Positions 53,717-62,752 of a DNA stretch of 64,000 nt are shown here, piece by piece; positions within the stretch are counted from its first letter, which is position 1, and every line of letters begins with the position of its first letter. The stretch lies in the NCBI GenBank assembly GCA_016717145.1, contig JADKGD010000071.1, positions 62,001 through 126,000 of the forward strand. Direction: 5' to 3'. Source of the stretch: Saprospiraceae bacterium (lineage in GTDB: Bacteria; Bacteroidota; Bacteroidia; Chitinophagales; Saprospiraceae). The position numbers and the translations under genes were made by a program. Under the pieces are notes generated by a model. That model did no database searches. It was given only the letters and a program-made list of their open reading frames with translations, and was not told the origin of the DNA.

Positions 53717-56700
53717 TTAAAAATCCATACCAAAACTAAGATATAGAACAGGCTTTTGGATGGCTCGGGTTTCTATGCCCCAAGCATAATCAGCTTTGAC
53801 AAAATAACCTAGTAATTGTGTGCGCAACCCAGCCCCAAAGCCCATGACTAATGGATCCCTGAAATACTCAATCTGGAGTTGAATCAATGGGGGGCTCGTG
53901 ATCGTCACCTGATTTAAAGGGTTTTCTTTACTAAACGGCGAAGTGCCATGAAAGGCTAAACCAGCATCATAAAATCCAACTAATTGCATATTTTTAAAAA
54001 ATGATGTACCTCTGTTTTTTCCAAGAATATATTGCATAAATGGAAATCTAAATTCAATATTTGTCATTAAAAAAGTAGCCCCATTCCTAATGTTATTACT
54101 AAAACCACGCATATTGAATGCATTGGTTTTGTATGAAAAGGCGTCGTCATTCGGTGTAGGAATTGAATTGTCAAACTTGGGTAATAACCAGTTTTCAACA
54201 CCTCCGATATAATATAACATTTTTTTCGAGCCAAATGAAGTGGCCCCGGAAGCTCGCAATGCTAAAACTGACTTACCTACAACAGGTATATAGTGTCGTG
54301 CATCAAAGCCCAATATCCCTGTAAATCCTTTTGACGCATCAAATTTAAAACCGTCTACTATTTCAATATTAAACTGATTGATAAATTCAGTAAAGATTTT
54401 ATACCGCGATCCATTTTTAATATTTAATGATGCATCATGGGTATTGTCGTATATGTATTCGAGTTTTATACTTAACCTTTTTTCATTGATGGCTGGAGAA
54501 AGAAACGAATTATTTTCTGTACTAAGTTGAAGATATCGATCAAACCTTAGTGTTGTTGTAGCCCTGATGCTGCGATAAATGTCAAAAGGATATTTAAGCT
54601 GATATAAGCCTAAAAGAGATGATTTTTTTGATCTTTGAATATAATTTGAATTCGGGTCTACAATGGTGTTGTATTTTGTTGACTTTCTATAAATTGCAAT
54701 TTTTTTATCAATTCTGGATTTCTTATTATCAAAAACCAAAAAGAACTCCGAGCCATTGAATGTGGTAGGTATTCTTACTCCGGCTTCAATAGTGTAATCT
54801 TCAAATAAGTCTTTAATATTACCTTTTAAAAGTATGCCAAGGGGTGATGTCTGAAGTTGTCTGGTATTACCTGTATAGCTCTCCAAACCTTCAAATAAAA
54901 TGTCGTTGTCAAGTTTTGTAACAATATTATTTAATCCGAATTTTTTATTCGCAGCAACAGCACGTGTATTGTTATAAGGCTCTATTGATTTTTTAATATT
55001 TGATTCCTGTTTGATTTTCAAAGGTAATATTGAATGAGAAGCTTCATGTGTATTTGTGCTTTTAATTGGTTCAAGCACTTTGGGATCTGAAAATTCACTT
55101 TGAAAGAGAAATCCTGTTTCTATCGATTGAGCCGGCCTTTTATCATCAAGTGCTTTAGGTATTATTATGTTTTCATTTACAATAGTGCTTATAATTGAGG
55201 CTCTGGACTGTGTCATCTCAGTTTGAACGACAGTTGTGGGGTCAAGTGTTTCCAAATAAAATTTATACATACCATCTTTATAATATGTTGTGATATACTT
55301 ATTGTTACCTTTTACGCTATGATGCCTTATCAAATTTCTATCAATATTTGATACAGCATAAGATGTTTTTTTATCAATATTATAAACATAGCTATTTTCT
55401 ATACCTGTGGCATCAGCTATATAAGATATGTAATGTTGCCCGACCAGATATGGGAATCTTTCGCTTATTTCAGAAGTAAAAGTGATTCTTTCAGCTTTTT
55501 TTGAGTCAGTGGGAAGAAAATAAATATCATAATTAGCTAAAGGTAGTATTGTATCAAATTTTAAATTGACAATAGAGTCAATTGTCCGGTTAGAAGCAAA
55601 CATCACGCCTTGTTTCCCTTTATAATTTATGAATTCAGCATCTAAATCGTCAAAATAATCATCAGTTATTCGTTCGTAGTTTCTGTTTTTAGATTTATAT
55701 AAAAACAAATCAGATAAGCCTTCCAAATTTGCTGAAAATATATAATTAAGATCATCAATATAGCTCAAACTATATATGCGTTGAAAATCTGTGGGGATGG
55801 TTTGCACTGCTTTAACACCATTTCTTACATTATATTTCATCAACTTTATCACATCATTATGTTCATATATCAAACTAATCTCTTGATTATTCGGATGCCA
55901 TGCCAAAATAGGGTAATTAAAATCTGTTTCCTGAAATACATTTTTATATCCATACTTGAATATTCTTTTTTCTGCTCCGGTCTTTAAATCTCGGATGACT
56001 ACTTTATATTTCCCCTGATCATTATAAACATATAGAAGTTTTTCGCCATCAGGACTCAATTTTAGACTGCTTATCGGCGTAAATTTTTTATTTGCTAATT
56101 TTATTTCTGCTAATTTTGGTTTGGGTACAAATTTTTCTTTTTCTGCTTCAAAATATTGATTGTAGAATTTTTCCCAGTCCTCCTTTAAGGAAGGAAGGTC
56201 AGCATTGAGGATATATTCAAAACTATTATCGGTTCCTCTGCTTATTTTGGTCAGGTAAAGCAAATTGGATATGGCTGATTTTCCAAAATTCTGATCAATA
56301 AAGAACCAAAACGAATGGCCAGCCAGCCTAGGATAATGCTCAGAAAGTCTAGAAAAGTCGCGCATTTTTTTATCTCTCTGCCATATATCTCTTAATTCGT
56401 CTTCTACAAGGTGATTCCAGCTGGATGCTGCATATGAAACGACACCTTGACGATACCATTCAGGAATATTCATTAAGACAGCATTTTGAATAATTTCTTG
56501 CAAGTTTGAGCCAAACAGCATATTATTAAAATAAACATTTGCAATACCTTCCTTAATTTTTTGACGCAGATGCAAGTGATTGCCATCAAAATAAACAAAC
56601 ATTTTATTACCGACAATCTTTGTTTCCCCCGTTTTATTTATAAAAGTTTCTTCCGTCCCGATATTGCTTTGTTTAAGGTCCGAAACATCAACATAAACGA

Positions 56701-56965
56701 TAATTTCAATTTTGTCATTCATGCGGTGTTCGAGTACTTTTTGGATTTCATCATGATCTTGCTCAGCCATTTGGATGACAGGTTGGGCAATAAATCTGCC
56801 TTTACCATACCAATAAGTTATAAAATTTTCGGTTTCGTATTGCCACCAATTCTTAAAATCATCATGAAACTGAACTCTATTTTTGCCAAATTCCGTGTTT
56901 ATGATCTGACTGCGGAGATCAATAGTGTTTATAAGAATGATGAAATAAATAATTTTTAGACGCAT
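53717..56965 (-). CDS. large exported protein with TolB-like propeller and C-terminal outer-membrane barrel
   Basis: A protein of 1082 residues from ATG 56965. A signal peptide (about 1-20, FIILINTIDLRSQ) is followed by a peptidase-MA-like region (VSYAASSWNHLVEDELRDIW). A WD40/TolB-like propeller (about 290-600, KLSPDGEKLLYVYNDQ) comes next, then a C-terminal surface-antigen barrel of about 400 residues, ending in PVLYLSFGMDF with a terminal aromatic. The layout is a recurrent Bacteroidota family of unknown function that probably sits in the outer membrane. Substrate is unknown. Confidence 0.82.
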   Translation of the reverse strand: MRLKIIYFIILINTIDLRSQIINTEFGKNRVQFHDDFKNWWQYETENFITYWYGKGRFIAQPVIQMAEQDHDEIQKVLEHRMNDKIEIIVYVDVSDLKQSNIGTEETFINKTGETKIVGNKMFVYFDGNHLHLRQKIKEGIANVYFNNMLFGSNLQEIIQNAVLMNIPEWYRQGVVSYAASSWNHLVEDELRDIWQRDKKMRDFSRLSEHYPRLAGHSFWFFIDQNFGKSAISNLLYLTKISRGTDNSFEYILNADLPSLKEDWEKFYNQYFEAEKEKFVPKPKLAEIKLANKKFTPISSLKLSPDGEKLLYVYNDQGKYKVVIRDLKTGAEKRIFKYGYKNVFQETDFNYPILAWHPNNQEISLIYEHNDVIKLMKYNVRNGVKAVQTIPTDFQRIYSLSYIDDLNYIFSANLEGLSDLFLYKSKNRNYERITDDYFDDLDAEFINYKGKQGVMFASNRTIDSIVNLKFDTILPLANYDIYFLPTDSKKAERITFTSEISERFPYLVGQHYISYIADATGIENSYVYNIDKKTSYAVSNIDRNLIRHHSVKGNNKYITTYYKDGMYKFYLETLDPTTVVQTEMTQSRASIISTIVNENIIIPKALDDKRPAQSIETGFLFQSEFSDPKVLEPIKSTNTHEASHSILPLKIKQESNIKKSIEPYNNTRAVAANKKFGLNNIVTKLDNDILFEGLESYTGNTRQLQTSPLGILLKGNIKDLFEDYTIEAGVRIPTTFNGSEFFLVFDNKKSRIDKKIAIYRKSTKYNTIVDPNSNYIQRSKKSSLLGLYQLKYPFDIYRSIRATTTLRFDRYLQLSTENNSFLSPAINEKRLSIKLEYIYDNTHDASLNIKNGSRYKIFTEFINQFNIEIVDGFKFDASKGFTGILGFDARHYIPVVGKSVLALRASGATSFGSKKMLYYIGGVENWLLPKFDNSIPTPNDDAFSYKTNAFNMRGFSNNIRNGATFLMTNIEFRFPFMQYILGKNRGTSFFKNMQLVGFYDAGLAFHGTSPFSKENPLNQVTITSPPLIQLQIEYFRDPLVMGFGAGLRTQLLGYFVKADYAWGIETRAIQKPVLYLSFGMDF

Positions 56966-57118
56966 ACTTGGTGCAAAGTACGACAAGAAACTATATGAAG
57001 CAAAAAAAACAGGTTAAAAAAATCACTATTATTAATGGCTATTTATTAAACATTCTTTTAATACAGGACTAAAAACTATACTTTAAAATGAAACTAAATC
57101 GACCAATAATCCCAAAAT

Positions 57119-58175
57119 TTAAATTCGCTCTTTATAAAAAATAAAACTTTCTTCAATGGTCTGATTTGTTACCTGTACATCAAAACATGCACGGCCTACT
57201 GAGTCAAGCAGTGCAAATCTGATGTCGCCATTAAAATTCTTTTTTGTCTACATGCATTAAATTAATAAGGTCCTCTACCGGTTTTACAAATTTAGGATGA
57301 TGCCCAAATAATCTTAATAGGGAATTTCTTATGTCAAAAAGATCAGTCTCAGATATCTTCCCGATACGATATGATAAAAATGCTTCACTAACCATACCTA
57401 TTGCAATTGCCTCTCCATGTAGCAATGGTGTTTTACTGTCCATCCAATATGATTCTACCGCATGTCCTATAGTATGTCCAAAATTCAGAATTTTTCTTAA
57501 CCCGTTTTCATAAGGATCCTGTTCAGTAACAGATTTTTTGATCATAACAGATTCATAGACAAGGATCTCATAATCAAGATCTTCAATTTTTTCTTGTTTA
57601 GAAAGAATAGACCAAGATTCTTTATCAGCAATGAGCCCATGTTTTAATAATTCCGCATAGCCACTTCTAAATTGATCATTTGGTAATGTCTTCAGAAAAT
57701 CAGTAAAAATAAATACCGCTGCCGGAATTTTTATAAGTCCTACCATATTTTTAAATCCTGCAAAATCAACCCCAAGCTTACCGCCTACAGAAGCGTCTAC
57801 CTGACTAAGCAATGTAGTTGGCATTTGTATAAAATGAACGCCCCTCATATATGTAGCTGCACAAAACCCACCAAGGTCCCCAATAACACCACCACCTAAA
57901 TTAATAATTAATGAGTGTCTATCCGCTCCATTTTGCATTAGTTTTGTCCAAACCCATTGACAAGTGGTAATAGTTTTATTTTGTTCTCCGGATTGAATTC
58001 TAATTATGTGGCAGGTTCTGTATAAATGTTCCAGGAATATATGTAAACAATACTTTTCAGAATTTTCATCTACGAGCACAAAAATGTTACTGGGATTCAG
58101 ATCGATAATATAGTTTTCAAAACTTTTCCAATTATTTACATGGATATTATAATTTTTACAATGGATTGTTTTCAT
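57119..58175 (-). CDS. aroB: 3-dehydroquinate synthase, with one frameshift near the C-terminus
   Basis: Second enzyme of the shikimate pathway. The main frame (58175 to 57231, 314 residues) shows the NAD-binding GGGVIGDLGGF and MPTTLLSQVDASVGGK, and the metal His in NFGHTIGHAVE and HGEAIAIGM. It stops early at HVDKKEF. One base fewer in the A-run (57240-57245) gives DKKNFNGDIRFALLDSVGRA, then a normal tail ending at 57119-57121, matching the family length of about 350. aroA is 3 kb away on the plus strand. Confidence 0.9.
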
Positions 58176-58628
58176 ATCAAAATGAATAAGAATAAGTTGT
58201 AAATATCGAACACTTTAATTTGTACACTCAATTAACCATCAATTATTCAACTTGTGAATATATCATCTGATCAATTATCAATATTTAAATTTAATTACCG
58301 GCAGCGCATTATTAAGACGCTCTTTATCAGAAATAGTAAATGTAGTAACCATATTTTTATTTATATAATATGTGCTGAAAGAAATATAATTGCAGCCTCC
58401 TACCATAAATATAGCTAATATGTCATATATCTGCATGTTTCTTTTTTTGGTGATTTTTTATAAAAAGTTAAAAAATTCCACTTCAAGCATTAATAAGACG
58501 CAAATTAATACAAAAGTTTCCAATGCCGTACATTATATGAAAAATAATTTAAATGTGATGTCTAATATATTGCTTTGATAGGCTAAATAATACTGAAGCT
58601 TATAATATGTACTGTTAAAACAATAATA
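58176..58628. other. 453-base non-coding stretch between aroB and the monooxygenase gene
   Basis: AT-rich sequence with no credible gene. A 24-residue minus-strand frame at 58278-58352 (MVTTFTISDKERLNNALPVI) and a plus-strand frame at 58390-58578 starting with TTG were examined but have no recognisable features. The motif TTATTAATG in one copy resembles the upstream region of the SAM hydroxide adenosyltransferase. It may contain the aroB promoter. Confidence 0.4.
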
Positions 58629-58976
58629 TCATAATATGTTGTGGCAGCTGAATAAAACATTGATAAATAAAATGTACACTTGTACTTTTTGTAATGAAAT
58701 CATAGAAAATGCCTGAGGTTTATCTGTAAATAATTTTTTTGTCTCTTTCCAGGTATTTTTAAATAAAGAAGAATTTCTGTAAGCATTTAAGGCTTCATTT
58801 GATGCCCACCTGCTATAAGTATAAAAGACATTTGCATGAAAATGATCGCGCATCAACTCAAGATGAATACAACCTTCAAACGACCTGATGTTTATACTTG
58901 ATTCTTCAAAAATCTTTGCAAAATCTGAAATCTTTTCTTCCTGGAAAGCCAATCTTACAACTCTGATGATTTCCAT
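58629..58976 (-). CDS. antibiotic biosynthesis monooxygenase (ABM) family protein
   Basis: Small dimeric ferredoxin-like protein of 115 residues. The pattern MEIIRVVRLAFQEEKISDFAKIFEE, then IRSFEGCIHLELMRD, then VFYTYSRWASNEALNAYRNSSLF is typical of the ABM fold, which includes monooxygenases, heme-degrading proteins and quinol-binding proteins. The last 20 residues (VYILFINVLFSCHNIL) are more hydrophobic than in relatives and may be an extension or an altered tail. It starts two bases after the SAM-hydrolase stop, so the two are co-transcribed. Confidence 0.78.
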   Translation of the reverse strand: MEIIRVVRLAFQEEKISDFAKIFEESSINIRSFEGCIHLELMRDHFHANVFYTYSRWASNEALNAYRNSSLFKNTWKETKKLFTDKPQAFSMISLQKVQVYILFINVLFSCHNIL

Positions 58977-58977
58977 A

Positions 58978-59748
58978 CTAATAAAAGTTTATTTGGATCA
59001 TTTCATTTTTAAATAAATTCAACATAGAACTCGCTTTGTCCATATTAATTGCAATTTCAAGATATCCGGCCGAATTAAAAAAAGCAAGCGCATCACCAAT
59101 AGCTACATCGCCATAATCTTTACTGAGAAAGGTAATAGGGTCATTTTGCTTGTAATAAAGAGAAAAATTTCTGTCATTTCGTACACGCTCAAACATGTCT
59201 CTTTTTAGATTTACTACAGCATTTTCAAAATGGTCAATATGAATAATTGTAGCTCTGATTTGATTTGAAGTGACAACCGGTTGAATCACTAATTTACGGC
59301 TGAAATTGTAAACAACGGGACCAATTTCACTTATCGGCAAACCATGTCCTATAAATGCCGCTGCGTGAGAAAATATAGCACTTACAGAACCATTATCAGA
59401 GGATGGAGGTTTGATGGAATAAATCTTGTCTCCGTCAACATCATCGAAGATTAATGAAAACACTCCGTTGTTTGGCCCTATAAAATACTGACCATCTTTC
59501 TCAAAACAAATATATTCACTTTTTCTTTTGTAATTGCAATTGACGGCTATAATATGAATAGCGCCTTCCGGAAAGGAAGAAATTGCATTTCTGACATAAA
59601 AAGCAGCCTGAACAATGTCAAAATGATCAATTTCGTGACTGATATCAATTATTGTGAAGTCAGTCTTCTTTGTTAAAATAGAAGACTTAAGTTCTGCTAC
59701 ATAAAAATCTTTAGTACCATAATCAGTAGTCAAAGAAACAATTTGCAT
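58978..59748 (-). CDS. SAM hydroxide adenosyltransferase (SAM hydrolase) family
   Basis: Protein of 256 residues of the chlorinase/fluorinase superfamily. In most bacteria the family hydrolyses S-adenosylmethionine to adenosine and methionine. It begins IVSLTTDYGTKDFYVAELKSSI with the Asp of the conserved triad region, and carries FIGPNNGVFSLIF and the HFENAVVNL segment. No halide-specific loop is visible, so halogenation is unlikely. It heads a two-gene unit with the ABM protein. Confidence 0.87.
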   Translation of the reverse strand: MQIVSLTTDYGTKDFYVAELKSSILTKKTDFTIIDISHEIDHFDIVQAAFYVRNAISSFPEGAIHIIAVNCNYKRKSEYICFEKDGQYFIGPNNGVFSLIFDDVDGDKIYSIKPPSSDNGSVSAIFSHAAAFIGHGLPISEIGPVVYNFSRKLVIQPVVTSNQIRATIIHIDHFENAVVNLKRDMFERVRNDRNFSLYYKQNDPITFLSKDYGDVAIGDALAFFNSAGYLEIAINMDKASSMLNLFKNEMIQINFY

Positions 59749-59947
59749 TAATAAGACGTTACTTTTTTAAAATTAATTGTAAATATGTTTTGGAATTTAA
59801 TTTAATATCCAATATTTGTGTGCAAAGTAACACAGAAATTAATATATATTATAATATTTTTAAATATATAATGAATTTCCCCGACCAAAGTTGGTCTATT
59901 AAATTAATTAATTTAAATTTCTAAGTAATTAAAAGATATTAAAGGGA

Positions 59948-60982
59948 TTGAGTGAAGTAATAATAATCATCGAAGAAATAGACCCACTGGAACTATTTGG
60001 AGAAAATAATGCTAAATTAAATTTGCTTAAAAAAGCTTACCCAGGAGTTCAGATTACATCTCGTGGCAATCAGGTAAAACTGAAAGGTGAAAAAAAAGGA
60101 ATGGAAGATGTAAAAGCAAAACTAGACATCATGGTGAGAATGATTCAGGAAAGACATGACTTTTCTACTCAAGTTGTAGAAGATTTATTAATGAGCGATA
60201 ATATTTCAGACAATAAAATAAGCCACCATTCAGCTGGGGGAGTTATTGTTTATGGTAAAAACGGACACCCCATAAAAGCCAAAACTAAAAACCAGAAAAT
60301 GCTCGTTGAATGCAGTGAAGCAAATGATATCGTTTTTGCAATAGGACCCGCAGGTACGGGTAAAACGTACGTCGCAATGGCATTGGCAATCAGAGCATTA
60401 AAGGCAAAGCTCGTTAAAAAAATAATTCTTACCAGACCTGCTGTAGAAGCCGGCGAACATCTAGGTTTTTTGCCTGGTGATATGAAAGAAAAAGTTGATC
60501 CATATCTCAGACCACTTTATGACGCGCTTGATGACATGTTTCCAGCAGAAAAACTAAACTTTCTAATTACCAACAGAATTATTGAAGTTGCTCCGCTTGC
60601 TTTTATGAGGGGTCGGACGTTAGACCATGCCTTTATTATTCTTGATGAAGCACAAAACTGTACGACAACACAAATAAAAATGTTTCTCACCAGAATTGGA
60701 CCTTCAGCCAAAGCTATTGTTACTGGAGATCTGTCACAAATTGACCTTCCGGGTCATCAGAAATCAGGATTGAGAAAAGCATTATCAATCCTCGGACATA
60801 TAGAAGGAATAGGTCAGCTATACCTCAATTCTGAAGATGTGGTCAGACATCGTTTGGTCAAAGAAATAATTAAGTCATATGATGCAGCTGACGAATTTGA
60901 TCAAGCTGAAAAACTAAAAGAACGCGAAATAAAAGATGCAGCAAGAGAATTTTCAATAGAATCAAATCAACATAAGGAATGA
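59948..60982 (+). CDS. PhoH family P-loop protein
   Basis: RNA-associated ATPase of 344 residues. The N-terminal KH-like segment (about 1-75, VQITSRGNQVKLKGEKKG) is followed by a P-loop with Walker A GPAGTGKTYVAM and Walker B FIILDEAQNCTTTQIKMFLTR. Function is linked to RNA metabolism and stress, but not settled. The start is TTG 59948; no ATG is available before about residue 36. The osmC gene overlaps its stop by four bases. Confidence 0.9.
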   Translation: MSEVIIIIEEIDPLELFGENNAKLNLLKKAYPGVQITSRGNQVKLKGEKKGMEDVKAKLDIMVRMIQERHDFSTQVVEDLLMSDNISDNKISHHSAGGVIVYGKNGHPIKAKTKNQKMLVECSEANDIVFAIGPAGTGKTYVAMALAIRALKAKLVKKIILTRPAVEAGEHLGFLPGDMKEKVDPYLRPLYDALDDMFPAEKLNFLITNRIIEVAPLAFMRGRTLDHAFIILDEAQNCTTTQIKMFLTRIGPSAKAIVTGDLSQIDLPGHQKSGLRKALSILGHIEGIGQLYLNSEDVVRHRLVKEIIKSYDAADEFDQAEKLKEREIKDAAREFSIESNQHKE

Positions 60983-61383
60983 CATCAAAAATCAATTATT
61001 TAGGAAACCTTAGGACTGAATGTACTCATGTAAAATCAGGTCAGTCTATCATTACTGATGCTCCTATTGATAATAATGGAAGAGGCGAAGCATTTTCACC
61101 AACAGATCTTACTGCAACTTCTTTAGGTACATGTTTAATTACTATTATGGGAATTGCGGCACAAAACCACGAAATTAATATTGATGGTGCTAAACTTGAA
61201 GTTTTGAAACATATGGGTTCAGAACCCAGAAGGATAACACAAATCGACATTAAAATTATTATGCCGAAGCACAATTACTCAGCCAGGGAAAAAAAACTTT
61301 TGGAAAAAGCTGGAAGGACATGCCCTGTTGCGTATAGTTTACATCCGGATATTAAACAAAATTTAGATTTTGTTTGGAGTTAA
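60979..61383 (+). CDS. OsmC family protein
   Basis: Protein of 134 residues of the OsmC/Ohr fold. It has FSPTDLTATSLGTCLITIMGIAA with one of the two redox Cys, and the second Cys in RTCPVAYSLHPDI. Such proteins reduce organic hydroperoxides with lipoyl or thiol partners, though this one is closer to the YhfA-like subgroup. The ATG overlaps the PhoH stop (ATGA), so translation is coupled. The pairing with PhoH is of unknown meaning. Confidence 0.88.
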   Translation: MTSKINYLGNLRTECTHVKSGQSIITDAPIDNNGRGEAFSPTDLTATSLGTCLITIMGIAAQNHEINIDGAKLEVLKHMGSEPRRITQIDIKIIMPKHNYSAREKKLLEKAGRTCPVAYSLHPDIKQNLDFVWS

Positions 61384-61411
61384 TATACACCCAAGTACTT
61401 ATTTTCGATAA

Positions 61412-62674
61412 ATGGAATCTATAAAAATATACTGCCCTGTAAAAAATATTAAGGGCGAAATAACACTTAGTGGTTCCAAGAGTATCTCTAATAGGGTCCT
61501 TTTAATTAAAGCTTTGTGTTCCAAACCATTTAGTATTCATAATCTATCTGATTGTGATGATACCGTTACAATGGATCGCCTGCTTAAAAATACAACAGAA
61601 ATTTTTGACGCACATCATGCGGGAACTACTTTCAGATTTTTAACCGCATACCTGGCTACCCAACAAAGCAGTCAAATCATTACTGGCTCAGAAAGAATGA
61701 AAAATCGACCGATCGGTACGCTCGTAGATGCACTAAATTTCCTTGGTGCGGACATTCAATATATGGGAAAAGTGGGATATCCTCCTTTGAAAATAAATCC
61801 CCCAGGCGCTTCCTGGAAAAAAGAGATCACACTATCAGCAAATATAAGTTCTCAATATATCACTGCCTTATTGCTCATTGCGCCCTCTCTGCCTGAGGGG
61901 CTTACCATAAATCTGGAAGGTCAAATAGTATCCAGACCATACATCGAAATGACCATCCGAATCATGAAATATTTTGGCGTTTTGGTTGATTGGCAAGATC
62001 AGAAACTAACTATAAAACATCAGCCTTATATTGAGAAAGATTACTATGTGGAAGCAGATTGGTCTGCAGCTTCATATTTTTATATCATTGCCGGACTGAG
62101 TGAAACTGCTGAAATCAAGCTCATTGGCTTAAACAAGGATAGTTTGCAAGGTGACGCAAGTATACTAAACATATGTACTAAATTTGGAATTGAATCAAGT
62201 TATGAAGAAAACGCCCTTTTAATAAAAAAAAGAAATGTCTTCAATCCGATAGATAATTTCGAATACGATTTTATTAATGTACCTGATATAGCACAGAGTG
62301 TTTCCTTGATGTGTGCCGGCCTGGGCATCAATTGCTTGTTTTCGGGGCTTCAAACGTTAAAAATAAAAGAAACAGACAGAATCTTTGCCTTACAGAATGA
62401 GCTATCAAAAATAAATGTTTTTCTTCATAAGATGCCTGAGAAATTTTCAAAAAAAACAGGTATTGAATACTTTTTTCAGGAAGGAAAAGCTACTGTTGAG
62501 CCTAAACATATACCAACTATTGATACGTATGACGACCACAGAATGGCTATGTCATTCGCAACACTTGGAATGATTTTTCCTGTCTGTATTCAAGATTCGA
62601 AAGTTGTATCTAAATCTTATCCCGGTTATTGGAAAGATCTTAGCAGTCTTGGGTTTAATCTAGATATAAAATAA
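61412..62674 (+). CDS. aroA: 3-phosphoshikimate 1-carboxyvinyltransferase (EPSP synthase)
   Basis: Sixth enzyme of the shikimate pathway, 420 residues, joining PEP to shikimate-3-phosphate. The substrate-binding GSKSISNRVLLIKAL, the HAGTTFRFLTAYLA loop, and the catalytic Asp and Lys in DIAQSVS and LKIKETDRI are present. Near the end, DTYDDHRMAMSFA is the standard signature. The gene lies 28 bases after osmC on the same strand. Confidence 0.95.
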   Translation: MESIKIYCPVKNIKGEITLSGSKSISNRVLLIKALCSKPFSIHNLSDCDDTVTMDRLLKNTTEIFDAHHAGTTFRFLTAYLATQQSSQIITGSERMKNRPIGTLVDALNFLGADIQYMGKVGYPPLKINPPGASWKKEITLSANISSQYITALLLIAPSLPEGLTINLEGQIVSRPYIEMTIRIMKYFGVLVDWQDQKLTIKHQPYIEKDYYVEADWSAASYFYIIAGLSETAEIKLIGLNKDSLQGDASILNICTKFGIESSYEENALLIKKRNVFNPIDNFEYDFINVPDIAQSVSLMCAGLGINCLFSGLQTLKIKETDRIFALQNELSKINVFLHKMPEKFSKKTGIEYFFQEGKATVEPKHIPTIDTYDDHRMAMSFATLGMIFPVCIQDSKVVSKSYPGYWKDLSSLGFNLDIK

Positions 62675-62752
62675 ACTTTATGCAATTAAAATGAAAAAAG
62701 CAATGCTGAATTAAGGTCTTAAGTGTATATTTGTATTGTTAAAGTATTTGTG

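Noticed and set aside
58278..58352. A 24-residue minus-strand frame (MVTTFTISDKERLNNALPVI and four more)
   Set aside because: Too short and without recognisable features; no upstream signal, so it is not called a gene.
58390..58578. A plus-strand frame of 62 residues starting with TTG
   Set aside because: Composition is unlike neighbouring proteins and it lies in an AT-rich gap; judged spurious.
58978..59748. Fluorinase or chlorinase activity for the SAM hydroxide adenosyltransferase gene
   Set aside because: No halide-site signature is visible; the common hydrolase function is more likely.
58301..59765. The motif GCATTAATAAGACG occurs at about 58488 and 59746, with a similar copy near 58304
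   Set aside because: A 14-base match in 64 kb of AT-rich DNA is expected by chance, and the flanks differ, so it is not treated as a repeat family.
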